Source: Isochrysis galbana
Taxonomy: Eukaryota; Haptophyta; Isochrysidales; Isochrysidaceae
Direction: 5' to 3'
Assembly (NCBI GenBank): GCA_018136815.1
Contig: CM030933.1
Location: forward strand, 6,549,137-6,613,136
DNA: 64,000 nucleotides
Positions 22,301 to 25,545 of the stretch are shown piece after piece; positions within the stretch are counted from its first letter, which is position 1; every line of letters starts with the position of its first letter. The notes under the pieces were generated by a model. That model saw only the letters and a program-made list of their open reading frames with translations, was not told where the DNA came from and searched no databases. The translations under genes and the position numbers were made by a program.

Positions 22301-22753
22301 CTGCCCCCTCGAATGGGCGGGTACGCTAAGCAGATCGCGTTGCACCTTCGTCGCAAAGCGGGCATCACCCATGCTGAAGCAGGGGGTGCGGACGTGCCGA
22401 ACACATACACCTTGTCTGAGGAGGGCTCGGCGGCCATGGCCATCGCACAGCTTGAGGTTGTGCTCGAGATGCTTGAGGGCGCGGGCAAGGAGGCGTGCGC
22501 CGCTGCAGCAAGGCTGCTCGAGATGCCGGACGTGGCCGTAATGCCGATAAGCCCTCCACAGTGCCCTACACTGCTCATTCATACGGCTGCCTACCGTGAG
22601 CGGGGCGTGCGCACCGTCGCGACAAGGCTCCTGCCGCAGTCAGTTGTGCACGAGCTTGCCGGAACCCACTTCTCATTCATCACAAAGAGTGCTCTCGACG
22701 TAGCCGACCTTGTCGCCGACTGGCGAGCCCAGACGATGCAACTATCGGCGTGA
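2..22753 (+). CDS. Giant modular trans-AT-like type I polyketide synthase, C-terminal part (partial at 5' end)
   Basis: The frame is open from base 2 to the stop at 22753, about 7,580 residues without an intron; the true start lies off the window. The sequence opens inside a ketosynthase (KS) at its active-site Cys (VDTACSA, codon 29-31). Domain order: (KS)-DH-KRs-ER-KR-ACP; KS-DH-KRs-ER-KR-ACP; KS-DH-KRs-KR-ACP; KS-DH-KRs-ER-KR-ACP; KS-KR(degenerate)-ACP-sulfotransferase-thioesterase. No acyltransferase (GHSxG) domain is seen in any module, so malonyl units must be loaded in trans (inference from trans-AT PKS biology). The protein would extend and mostly fully reduce an acyl chain on ACP phosphopantetheine arms, then release it through the ST-TE pair. 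Modules 1 and 2 are near-identical at DNA level and share an ER-KR block with module 4, while module 3 and the KS and DH of module 4 are more diverged and look more AT-rich. PKS identity is very secure; the product is unknown. Confidence 0.95.
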   Translation, partial: GPCIAVDTACSAALAANHYAMRAMQLHECTAALSTGVSIMLLPGVSFSFAIAGMLSAGGHCHTFDARADGYVRGEALCAATLRGRGPDTMDTEHELLGSCVRQDGKSASLTAPNGQAQQALLAAALADASARAEMISLLEAHGTGTALGDPIEARTVAALLVDRSGAEALSMCSVKANGGHAEPNAGISGLVSLCTSLRRVGAPPNGQLRSINAHVASAVSGVACALPTQQSAAPRCVGAAFGAADGGVSSFGYSGTIVHAILRRHAPPSRRRGASGGTAYRRRRFSWQRSAHPFAQRLDGAGASPCFRSPARGALRDEVADHVVQGHIVFPAAGYLEMVRAACDASNAVQRRVFFLRPLVLDDGVSASTTVVCDLGPGNRFEVRTESQGESTSTTHCAGSLESAAAGHGDLQQALLPAWGACCDLAVNVTLLYSAFRAMGLRYGGGFQRLVKARMSWLTGVAVGRVRRRLLRQQLVVHPADLDAGLQLTVLLMRGTSREMRLPFSVSAAVLQRTCGHMWAVVHQQTVGTTGVALMCSSGQSSRGTRIDGFEARGLQAGAQHPSREHPCHLYFTAWQLIGGSGGPHRDGTALALALLPAASTELASMNGAPARSAACVSCAPFAVGLGGGLYTSAALCVILAAFDLIKSHSTKPSLPVWYMTRASLGAEVDNTHHHPAHAGLLGLGRQARSEAPTLLATFLGVLRRSSTHAAVCSAVTSLGGQYDGQPEPEVTIDGELVRVPRLLQTSQSVRRPVRLHFDARGAISNLCVVPQDEDAFASVDGAVLLRVRAVGLNFRDVLNVLGLYPGDPGMPGSDCAAEVAHCGRRTTDMRAGAPVVGHALAALASHARTDARLVAVIDGWMAAEEACTLPTAWSTVHMSLAAASCGAYVRSLIHAGAGGVGLAALEYMHLLGARTSATVGRPYKHRFLHHVGASGGMLSSRDASAFALGCAELLGSWRLGLVLNSLSLDFISASMALLRDDGWLTEIGKRAVWSGGRHACASASRYVVLALDSAIEQSADWMRGTLRQLCARVSAHVLHGLPRLCFDMEHDLTRAFRCLQNGANIGKVVVRLPPAVSVSAHSAHLLTGGTGGLGLLTGRWLGESGALLVVLASRSGTIGARETTRLKSVKPCTIRLARCDAADAADVRRLTCGMLVGDAPRLCGMWHAAGVLADGLLLSQTASTVRRVYAPKAHGARHVHASCGALPLGAFVLFSSIAALLGGGGQSNYAAANSCLDALSTSRRARGGASCSVQWGPWAGVGMAASSSVNSRMQAAGIELLDLSHGAAAFRASLLARCPSVVSLVIVSWRTYLGVLKAVPPLLETIARQRTRDATPLRTEAGAADCKVLTLDSILSILESAMGSEVDADAPLMDAGLDSLGAVELGNQLQAASGQILPSTLVFEYPTARRLAQYFGDMPSAGARVHGPRATQQTPAPLDEPTPGSLLCGLQALLPGRVTTVLLQASMASCGGDLVSEVPLERWSLGAPEYEHVDGIIARRARHGAFLCDAELFDNSRFGVSPSEASVMDPQQRLLLELGYQSLHGAGLPRSLLLDSQAGVFVGIAANDFAELVRLEAALSRNVYSATGATHSVASGRLSFVLGMQGPCIAVDTACSAALAANHYAMRAMQLHECTAALSTGVSIMLLPGVSFSFAIAGMLSAGGHCHTFDARADGYVRGEALCAATLRGRGPDTMDTEHELLGSCVRQDGKSASLTAPNGQAQQALLAAALADASARAEMISLLEAHGTGTALGDPIEARTVAALLVDRSGAEALSMCSVKANGGHAEPNAGISGLVSLCTSLRRVGAPPNGQLRSINAHVASAVSGVACALPTQQSAAPRCVGAAFGAADGGVSSFGYSGTIVHAILRRHAPPSRRRGASGGTAYRRRRFSWQRSAHPFAQRLDGAGASPCFRSPARGALRDEVADHVVQGHIVFPAAGYLEMVRAACDASNAVQRRVFFLRPLVLDDGVSASTTVVCDLGPGNRFEVRTESQGESTSTTHCAGSLESAAAGHGDLQQALLPAWGACCDLAVNVTLLYSAFRAMGLRYGGGFQRLVKARMSWLTGVAVGRVRRRLLRQQLVVHPADLDAGLQLTVLLMRGTSREMRLPFSVSAAVLQRTCGHMWAVVHQQTVGTTGVALMCSSGQSSRGTRIDGFEARGLQAGAQHPSREHPCHLYFTAWQLIGGSGGPHRDGTALALALLPAASTELASMNGAPARSAACVSCAPFAVGLGGGLYTSAALCVILAAFDLIKSHSTKPSLPVWYMTRASLGAEVDNTHHHPAHAGLLGLGRQARSEAPTLLATFLGVLRRSSTHAAVCSAVTSLGGQYDGQPEPEVTIDGELVRVPRLLQTSQSVRRPVRLHFDARGAISNLCVVPQDEDAFASVDGAVLLRVRAVGLNFRDVLNVLGLYPGDPGMPGSDCAAEVAHCGRRTTDMRAGAPVVGHALAALASHARTDARLVAVIDGWMAAEEACTLPTAWSTVHMSLAAASCGAYVRSLIHAGAGGVGLAALEYMHLLGARTSATVGRPYKHRFLHHVGASGGMLSSRDASAFALGCAELLGSWRLGLVLNSLSLDFISASMALLRDDGWLTEIGKRAVWSGGRHACASASRYVVLALDSAIEQSADWMRGTLRQLCARVSAHVLHGLPRLCFDMEHDLTRAFRCLQNGANIGKVVVRLPPAVSVSAHSAHLLTGGTGGLGLLTGRWLGESGALLVVLASRSGTIGARETTRLKSVKPCTIRLARCDAADAADVRRLTCGMLVGDAPRLCGMWHAAGVLADGLLLSQTASTVRRVYAPKAHGARHVHASCGALPLGAFVLFSSIAALLGGGGQSNYAAANSCLDALSTSRRARGGASCSVQWGPWAGVGMAASSSVNSRMQAAGIELHDLSHGAAAFRASLLARCPSVVSLVIVSWRTYLGVLKAVPPLLETIARQRTRDATPLRTEAGAADCKVLTLDSILSILESAMGSEVDADAPLMDAGLDSLGAVELGNQLQAASGQILPSTLVFEYPTARRLAQYFGDMPSAGARVHGPRATQQTPAPLDEPTPGSLLCGLQALLPGRVTTVLLQASMASCGGDLVSEVPLERWSLGAPEYEHVDGIIARRARHGAFLCDAELFDNSRFGVSPSEASVMDPQQRLLLELGYQSLHGAGLPRSLLLDSQAGVFVGIAANDFAELVRLEAALSRNVYSATGATHSVASGRLSFVLGMQGPCIAVDTACSAALAANHYAMRAMQLHECTAALSTGVSIMLLPGVSFSFAIAGMLSAGGHCHTFDARADGYVRGEALCAATLRGRGPDTMDTEHELLGSCVRQDGKSASLTAPNGQAQQALLAAALADASARAEMISLLEAHGTGTALGDPIEARTVAALLVDRSGAEALSMCSVKANGGHAEPNAGISGLVSLCTSLRRVGAPPNGQLRSINAHVASAVSGVACALPTQQSAAPRCVGAAFGAADGGVSSFGYSGTIVHAILRRHAPPSRRRGASGGTAYRRRRFSWQRSAHPFAQRLDGAGASPCFRSPARGALRDEVADHVVQGHIVFPAAGYLEMVRAACDASNAVQRRVFFLRPLVLDDGVSASTTVVCDLGPGNRFEVRTESQGESTSTTHCAGSLESAAAGHGDFDNKRLHSPSTMISCQYGPNVAVLRGSCAEAEDVFSLHSYLNSVGIELGYSFRRISATNTSSLVPVVFGRLRRRHQGGGFFVHPADLEGAWRLGSYLSDLPKDIGLALALDQAILNSTIGCLQSTVWREDKSRVSVRLVRHPRRCCNIADQSGAFISGFRERSVPARIATFPSMIERHMYVISWRLWQPISVGSLIRESSVIIVHAVSTCASASSCPHESVVGHLRSVGVGLGCHFGAGQQDPLVAITASLEAVRTHTCHLTPLWLLMRGGFRETACGNMHAGLIGLARQARVESPACCLPLMESRFEGLTPQWVSTVARVVGLDCHCSVEQELSLSRDALYVPRLQGAVLSSAGAATHAPIRAAHVLTGGTGGLGLVTGRWLAQNGASWLALASRSANLRDHERVGLLMSSKGCALHVVRCDTAEVIDWQCMLASLGANDKDRLTGLWHVAGVLADGPIQRQTAITFRRVYAPKALGAWHFQSASALSALETCVLYSSITSLIGGGLQSNYAAANSCLDSLSRCRHAHGMASTSIQWGPWANVGMLSNSSASVRRMRAAGVDVFTIEMGLEALHSASRPCAPAVAAFAIISWARLLQNYRAVPPLLEALSPRGSVVPAHASIAAKCRLSLEDILGLLQTATGSVVDPDLPLMEAGLDSLGVVDLGNKLEQASGTSLPVTLIFDHPTARQLAHFFEAETPSDVAAAEPTSRSPLGSFCTPGPCTSAHLIGSSALLPGRVGSTEDFSSIAACGCDLVTEVPLSRWPTDTLDVRDDVFGQRVRHGAFLSDVHLFDNAFFGVSPSEASAMDPQQRLLLECGYSALHEAMLERHVLLGSLMGVFVGMTAAEYATIVRSTPELVRSVYAATGSNIAVACGRISFVFGLHGPCMSIDTACSAALCASHSALRALQHCECATALCAGVSVMLLPDATHVAANAGMLSALGRCHTFDFRANGYVRGEALGAAILRVHDARSPHRVGILGSCVRQDGKSASLTAPNGNAQQLVVSGAIFDSGVDPGMLELIEAHGTGTSLGDPIEARTIASVAGIPTCSSTLAVAGLKSSIGHSEPAAGASGMLGLCRSLARAMPPPNAQLRRINPHVETATRGVCCVLPTQLSYGRSHGLAGSPNAIGGVSSFGYSGTIVHAVSSLSRLPQPVTRLGGSIFCRKRWFWWRDATHPFIQQRLGAEANEFSRFSTPVAGALLEVIADHLVQGRIVFPGAAYLEMVRAATKSVAQSEAPCSQRRVFFIQPLILEIALASTRITCDLFGFERFEICSASLSEGTPRLTHCAGNLHFSQVIRCLDLAAVTKDCFSVADTQLLYQVFRSVGLEYGDAFRRLAKAYISRTDGVSLGHLYRRSRRQGTIVHPADLDAGLQLTGLLSPSTPNDTQLPFSVATAVLFSVCGRAWSVVLRQGERTTGVAIVCSHEVSNGGARLDGFEVRSLKVGAPRHITKRHSNLYVTKWHLKSSMASQHDANASPAPVLSLAPSGCDHDALLEKALPSAPKSLSASVGSVCLSVGFQRGLNALAILTVINSAFDLMKRHVSKPAIPVCFLTRGILGVDVADACDTAHAGLIGLGRQARSETPTVLETLLDMRRPLTPDEAMCTAITLLGGRYLDRREPEVAIDGELVRVPRLFEASKSLCGPVQLHFDARGAISNLSVVPQDEDAFASVDGAVLLRVRAVGLNFRDVLNVLGLYPGDPGMPGSDCAAEVAHCGRRTTDMRAGAPVVGHALAALASHARTDARLVAVIDGWMAAEEACTLPTAWSTVHMSLAATSCGAYVRSLIHAGAGGVGLAALEYMHLLGARTSATVGRPYKHRFLHHVGASGGMLSSRDASAFALGCAELLGSWRLGLVLNSLSLDFISASMALLRDDGWLTEIGKRAVWSGGRHACASASRYVVLALDSAIEQSADWMRGTLRQLCARVSAHVLHGLPRLCFDMEHDLTRAFRCLQNGANIGKVVVRLPPAVSVSAHSAHLLTGGTGGLGLLTGRWLGESGALLVVLASRSGTIGARETTRLKSVKPCTIRLARCDAADAADVRRLTCGMLVGDAPRLCGMWHAAGVLADGLLLSQTASTVRRVYAPKAHGARHVHASCGALPLGAFVLFSSIAALLGGGGQSNYAAANSCLDALSTSRRARGGASCSVQWGPWAGVGMAASSSVNSRMQAAGIELLDLSHGAAAFRASLLARCPSVVSLVIVSWRTLVSVSPAVPALLEAYDLHRMETGDGSASERRVLTLSSILSTLESTVGTAVDADTPLLDAGLDSLGVVELGNQLQAASGQTLPSTLIFEHPTARHLADYFETTSCSTMMENCKEAISPQEIKQQEKNSLSLRGLSAYLPHRISLLSSLRRMTFCCGDLISEVPSDRWSADVINATSGDISRRARYGAFLDGADLFANTFFGISPIEAIAMDPQQRLLLECGYESLHGASYRKSSLVGSLTGVFVGIAAIDFSELVRSNPKLSRNVYSSTGASHSIASGRISFVLGMNGPCISVDTACSAALTATHSALRSVQGDECRTALSAGVSMMLLPGVTFSFANASMLSARGRCHTFDSRADGYVRAEACCALTLYADFRAMEASRLELAGSCVRQDGKSVSLTAPNGQAQRALLWAALSDAALHKDALSMVEAHGTGTALGDPIEARTIAAVVRDCRSDQVTALGSVKGNAGHSEPAAGICGLLKMCAGLCSLIASPNAQLRAINPYVDEALRGVPCALPAQISTLSISRKSSNVFVASGVSSFGYSGTLVHAVTRTSGSMIALLPIPRARFTRCSFPWCCTATPRARASMSTPKLKLDAPWTFVTCWAAAKPVQMSRGASTRWLLISKGFGDTSDFFSLPNCNTSPFRDELVTIFGPQSALVTSMASELPCNIALVYPPSHPRAAAPSIPFLLLLLNLVKMVAQAELLPNLLCVTCGAQVVNTMEPAAGVSSASASSVWGFLRSLNAEGLKGAWHAKDIRSPQTAEDVALALASHSTQSDHNDREAAMSKSGVWHRPHLQRRLPALISPGDSRDLSSVHLVSGGLGGVGLVAAEELVRQCGGSVVLASRGAHMSMAGLQVERRLRALVATSASVRFCACDASTSEACDALLRLAHSMSSRSSPVSYLHATDILGDTPRLPLGHCRLSNVFRAGGHVAAHVHCASSRTRLVQFITCSSLASIAVEDGQACHAAASSYLGSLASLRQGVGLMGSNLQLSLLACGETGSSPSPTHMAASRRQQMSVPARNFAQLLREVLMTRTVQAIIMLVDGPGALLGPIASPLVLLSDDNRVNAKGFAPKTGSGQSKLVGMSKEYIESCIVEEIRAVVPSGYIGLDTPLETVGIDSIAVLELRNKIEDRLGVRLRNDDLASDSLSIATLTRLVLDKLKDSRPSLDIPAQRLLPTSVWQGTASPIPSQLHRPIVFVLSSPRSGSSLLQLCLQAHPSLYAGQELHLLPFDTMAERAADLTMATLTLGLVQTFAELLGQTVTAARIRLAAYGADCPTWRVYQSLLLQAGSRILVDKSPPNAHHINVMHRARQLFSSARYIHLIRHPYACVSSGLELVRGFMDYEHATWTAVEQSWVGTNRACDTFMRFLEDERKHGHAVPSMRLRYEDLLRDPEGVTQALCRDLLDIGWVAGMADPYTTRAVESFRGTLGEHATADPKLLWRKKIEATHADKWREIRPPQPLLNPTIELAMAYGYELPPQMDFELQWITQPGEQANQPPVLCIHDFTGLLWAFRKLGPLLSDSGCLGIRCSTRLLDGCMCMQELAARYITIAPLSLWGRSRPICIVAYSLGCHIAFWMASLLEADGYTVELVLLDGPVGLTENLPPRMGGYAKQIALHLRRKAGITHAEAGGADVPNTYTLSEEGSAAMAIAQLEVVLEMLEGAGKEACAAAARLLEMPDVAVMPISPPQCPTLLIHTAAYRERGVRTVATRLLPQSVVHELAGTHFSFITKSALDVADLVADWRAQTMQLSA
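4341..9161 (+). other. PKS module 2: KS-DH-KRs-ER-KR-ACP
   Basis: A complete module with the same order as module 1, displaced by exactly 4,821 bp: KS about 4345-5611, DH about 5766-6501, structural KR about 6531-7066, ER about 7091-8046, catalytic KR about 8066-8766, ACP about 8871-9076. The only amino-acid change I noticed against module 1 in the overlapping part is Leu to His in the KR-ACP region (base 3849 T, base 8670 A). All active-site motifs are intact, so full beta-carbon reduction is expected. The near absence of silent differences means a very recent duplication or ongoing conversion. Confidence 0.9.
9162..13050 (+). other. PKS module 3: KS-DH(altered)-KRs-KR-ACP, no ER
   Basis: KS (about 9166-10432) and the first half of DH are identical to modules 1 and 2 up to base 10876; the sequence then diverges abruptly and becomes more AT-rich. 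The DH keeps HxxxGxxxxP but its second motif reads HPADLEGAWR, with Glu for the catalytic Asp and Arg for the following Gln, so dehydration may be lost. There is no ER. The catalytic KR (about 11966-12675) has GGTGGLG, SS and NYAAAN, and ACP (about 12752-12960) has GLDSLG. Expected outcome: a beta-hydroxyl, or an alkene if the DH still works. The module is a chimera of a young and an old half. Confidence 0.85.
13051..17870 (+). other. PKS module 4: KS-DH-KRs-ER-KR-ACP
   Basis: KS (about 13060-14310; SIDTACSAAL, EAHGTGT, SSIGHSEPAAG) and DH (about 14480-15215; DHLVQGRIVFP and HPADLDAGLQ) are diverged from modules 1-3 but intact. From base 15821 to 17488 the ER and catalytic KR match module 1 (2273-3940) with only a handful of differences. 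The sequence diverges again at the ACP (about 17590-17790, GLDSLG). Full reduction is expected. The sharp edges of the matching block point to cassette replacement. Confidence 0.88.
15821..17488 (+). repeat. ER-KR cassette shared with modules 1 and 2
   Basis: This 1,668-bp block matches 2273-3940 and 7094-8761 at constant offset (13,548 and 8,727 bp) with few substitutions, for example at TTGAGCGTTGTG versus TTGTGCGTTGTA near its left end. Flanking sequence on both sides is clearly diverged. It covers the whole enoylreductase and catalytic ketoreductase, so its edges lie close to domain borders. Confidence 0.9.
17871..22753 (+). other. PKS terminal module 5 with KS, degenerate KR, ACP, sulfotransferase and thioesterase
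   Basis: KS (about 17878-19130) has DTACSA, EAHGTGT and GNAGHSEPAAG. DH and ER are absent. The KR-like part (about 19920-20440) keeps a GGLGGVG dinucleotide loop but its active-site region reads CHAAAS where the other modules read NYAAAN, so the catalytic Tyr and Asn are missing. ACP (about 20737-20965) has GIDSIAVLEL. The sulfotransferase (about 21064-21930) has the PAPS loop SSPRSGSSLLQ and a RHPYACVSSG motif. The thioesterase (about 21975-22735) is an alpha/beta hydrolase with AYSLGC around the Ser and a C-terminal GTHFSF His motif. ACP-ST-TE is known from curacin CurM and cyanobacterial olefin synthases, where a beta-hydroxyacyl chain is sulfated, hydrolysed and decarboxylated to a 1-alkene. 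Confidence 0.85.
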
Positions 22754-22974
22754 GCATAGCGGTTGTTGTTATCTCGTCCTGGACGGAGTATCTAGCTTTC
22801 CCCCAAAGCGCCCCACTCCAGCCGACGTGTGCATGAGACCAAAGGCCAACAGTCTATGTGACATCGAAAGTGGGACAAGCACCCTTTTATTGTAGGTCCA
22901 GTGCGTAGAGTGTGAGTTTTTGTTTTTAGGCTCTCTGCCTTCTCATTCGGTGCCGGGTACCGAGGATATTTTTA
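22754..22974. other. 3' flank of the PKS gene
   Basis: No gene seen. This stretch should hold the 3' UTR of the PKS. A short T-rich run (CCCTTTTATTGTAGG near 22881) is present, but no convincing polyadenylation signal stands out. Confidence 0.4.
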
Positions 22975-23986
22975 CTACCTCCGTTCCATTACTGAACCGC
23001 ATCGCCAAAATAGGGACAGTAAAGTTGACATAAAAGAAATTCGTGTGGAGAGGGGAATAGCGGGTACACTGGGGCGAAAGACCACCAAAAAATCTGGCAC
23101 CCAAAGCCACCAAGGGCGTCCGAATATTATATTTTCAGTATTGATCAAACACGATTTTGGCGCCCCCTAGCTACACGGCCGATCGCCTTGCCACGAAAGC
23201 TCTCGCCGCTCCGCCTCTCTCGCGAGAGCCGGGCCGCATGGCGCGCCTGAAGGTGGTCGAGCCCCAGCAGCATGGGAGGCGCACCGGTGGCGACTTTGTG
23301 AGGCGCTGCCGTCCTGCTTCTCCCGAGCAGCCTCCTGAGCCGCCCAGCACGCCCAAGGAGGATGCGGCCCCACCGTCCAAGAAGTGGCAGTGGTCATTGA
23401 CGCCGAACTGCCAGGCGGCAATTGCTGTGGCATACGAGCATACGAGCGCGAGCGGCTGCCCGAGCCGAAGCATGGGAAGGAGTGGCAGCGAGCGCACGCG
23501 GCATTGTGGGAGAAGTATCATGTTGGCCCGCGCTATCCGACTGAGGTCAGCCGAACATCATCAGCTGGCGGCTGGCTGAGGCGGAACGTCTGCCGGCATG
23601 CCGCAAGGGTGCTGGTGGCCTTGCCACTGTGCGATTGTGAGCAAGCATTCAGCATGAATACACCCCCTGAAGAATTTAGTGCTCTCTTCAATAACTAAAG
23701 CCTGGTGTTGGCGCGCATCGTTGAGGTGGAGGGATCGAATGAGTATGATTTGCCGCACCGCCGTGATCTGTGATGTGCTCGAGGACACTGACACTGATTA
23801 GAATTCCTTTCTTTGTGACTTTGTCCGTAGGTGCGAATCACACTATTGAGATGAAACAAAATGTTCATGTTAAGCCCCAATGTACCCTCTCCCCTCTAAC
23901 ATCTTTGGCGGGGCCCCAATATTAGTGTCTAGCTGACAGTTATTGTATAAAGCCTCCTTGACATCTGAGTAATGGAACGGAGGTAG
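22975..23986. mobile_element. TA-flanked terminal-inverted-repeat DNA transposon, non-autonomous (mariner/Stowaway-like)
   Basis: The left end CTACCTCCGTTCCATTACT (22975-22993) is the exact reverse complement of the right end at 23968-23986, and both ends are flanked by TA (22973-22974, 23987-23988) extended by a TTTTA/TAAAA match. Terminal inverted repeats of the CTxCCTCCGTTCC type with a TA duplication are typical of Stowaway/mariner elements. No DDE transposase is recognisable. The interior holds two overlapping open stretches, 23157-23579 and 23384-23698, whose products I do not recognise; they may be a captured gene fragment. Confidence 0.75.
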
Positions 23987-24121
23987 TAAAATTACTACTG
24001 TGACAGCACTTGTAGACAAAATTTCAATTGCTCTCAACACCGAATATTAGAATCGTTTGAATATCCTCGATGTCTAGCTGTCGCATCCGCGACTGACCCT
24101 TTTTGTTTTAATGACCTCTTC

Positions 24122-24650
24122 ATAATGCACCCGGATGGGCCGTCAGCCTTAGCCTTATATTAGGTCCTGATATCATGATATTAGGTCCTCTAGACCTGAT
24201 ACCTGATACTAAGGGCCGCAGGCTACGTGACTATGCATTACAAGGATAAACGCCAATATTAAAATTGACTTAAATTCGACGTAGGAATAAATGGGTTGAA
24301 CTAGGTAACAGGTAACTAGGTTTAGAGGTTGAGGGTTGCTCGAAGACCTCGGGTTGCAAGACCGTGGGAGTTTGAGTCTAAATAACCGTGTTGCCTTGAT
24401 GGGCGAGCTTGCAGCTTGGGATAGTTGGATGGAGATGGTCGTCGATGAGCCTTGCTTGAGGACGAGCTGGTTTCTGGTGTGTTGTACGTTTTCGTTAGTG
24501 TCTGGTGTAGTGTTATACTACTAGTATCTAGTATAACACATTATAGTCTTAGTGCCTACCTGATATTAGGCTGATGTTAGGTCCTGATATCAGTCTAAGG
24601 TCTCCGATACCTGACGGCCTTTGACCTGACGGCCCATCCGGGATAATGCA
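24122..24650. mobile_element. MITE with 8-bp target-site duplication (hAT-like)
   Basis: Inverted repeats CCCGGATGGGCCGTCAG (24130-24146) and its reverse complement (24626-24642) are flanked on both sides by the direct repeat ATAATGCA (24122-24129 and 24643-24650). An 8-bp duplication is the hallmark of hAT elements. Subterminal copies of TTAGGTCCTGATATCA occur near both ends (about 24160-24190 and 24570-24595), a common arrangement for transposase-binding sites. Only a 62-codon open frame (24336-24524) lies inside, with no transposase similarity, so the element is non-autonomous. Confidence 0.8.
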
Positions 24651-24912
24651 CCTTGTTTTAATCGTCTAAACATATAACATATTGTAGCCCATGGACCTGC
24701 TCGTGCCAGCTGCTTTGCTCCTTAACCTGCTTTACCTCCTCTGCGGCTAGCTAGCCTATCTTGTGCCGTCTCTCTCACCTGCCTAGCTCCTTGCGCTTTG
24801 CCGCGGCCCCTTGTGTCCCACCTTGCGCTTGTGCGTGGTTCTCACAAAGGTGGCCGAGCGATCGATGAAGCCTAATGTATGGGTTTATTCGCCCATACAC
24901 ACTCATGAACTC
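24651..24912. other. Intergenic stretch with a hairpin next to a LINE 5' end
   Basis: No gene seen. At 24876-24897 the sequence GTATGGG-loop-CCCATAC forms a short perfect stem just upstream of the LINE 5' end at about 24913. The stem resembles the 5'-terminal hairpins of the LINE family in having a TTTAT loop. Confidence 0.5.
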
Positions 24913-25248
24913 AACTATCGTTAAACGATAGGGTCATTGGGCGGCCGCCCGCCGCCCTCCCTCGCTGCCGCCGCCCTCGCTGAGATGGACGAACTGCTTA
25001 TGGACACTCCGCTGTCGCCGAAGCGACCGCGCCCAGACGACACGCCCAGCCAGGTGGGCACAGGAGCCACCTCACCACACCCCCGCACCACCGCGAACAG
25101 CGCACGCACAGACCTGCCATGGAGACCACCATGCTGGACTACAGCACCCATCTCACCTTTCACAGCCACATCCACCACACTCCACCAGCGGGACACTCCA
25201 ATAGGGAAGGCCTCCGGGCCTGGCCCCTACACTGCCGCGGTACCGCCC
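24913..25248 (+). mobile_element. LINE copy 3, 5' fragment with ORF1 start
   Basis: It begins AACTATCGTTAAACGATAG, a perfect hairpin also present at the 5' end of the LINE fragment near 61303-61322, and continues with GGGTCAT in both. An open frame starting at 24985 encodes a proline-rich N-terminus with the segment PLSPKRPRP, matching PLSKRPRPP at the start of ORF1 in LINE copy 2. After about 25248 the LINE sequence is replaced by a dispersed repeat; the rest of ORF1 and most of ORF2 are missing. Confidence 0.65.
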
Positions 25249-25545
25249 TCAGGTGTCGTTCCGTCAATTGTGGGGCATCAGTCGAATTGAGCGATCAAAT
25301 GTCCATAGTTATCTATACAACAATATTCAAACGTGGCCCTAGTATCGGCGTTTAACATCTACGGCGCGCGCTTTTAAGGACTGGTCTATTTTTGGCAGCA
25401 GTTGTCACAGTGTCTTTTTCCTGACGACTGACGAACCAGCGCGCCCCCATGGAGACGCCGTGCGTGCGTATGCCAATTTGATTCTCTGCGGTTCGCCTAC
25501 ACTTACGCAAATGTCCAGTATAAGAGAAATATCTTCACGGACGAG
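25249..25545 (+). repeat. Dispersed repeat R2, copy a
   Basis: The left part (25249-25340; GGTGTCGTTCCGTCAATTGT and on through the TTATCTATACAACAATATTC stretch) is nearly identical to 42058-42135. The segment GAGACGCCGTGCGTGCG (about 25452) recurs at about 42270, and the right end (AAGAGAAATATCTTCACGG) resembles 45350-45375. It interrupts LINE copy 3. I see no open frame or clear inverted ends, so the class is unknown. Confidence 0.6.

Noticed and set aside
1-22753. Bacterial contamination or recent bacterial transfer of the PKS segment
   Set aside because: The segment is continuous with intron-containing eukaryotic genes and eukaryotic transposons, and giant AT-less modular PKSs are known from microalgae. 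A chimeric assembly cannot be excluded by eye but nothing in the sequence demands it.
24876-24931. Hairpins as rho-independent terminators or riboswitches
   Set aside because: The context is eukaryotic and the stems sit at transposon 5' ends, not behind genes.
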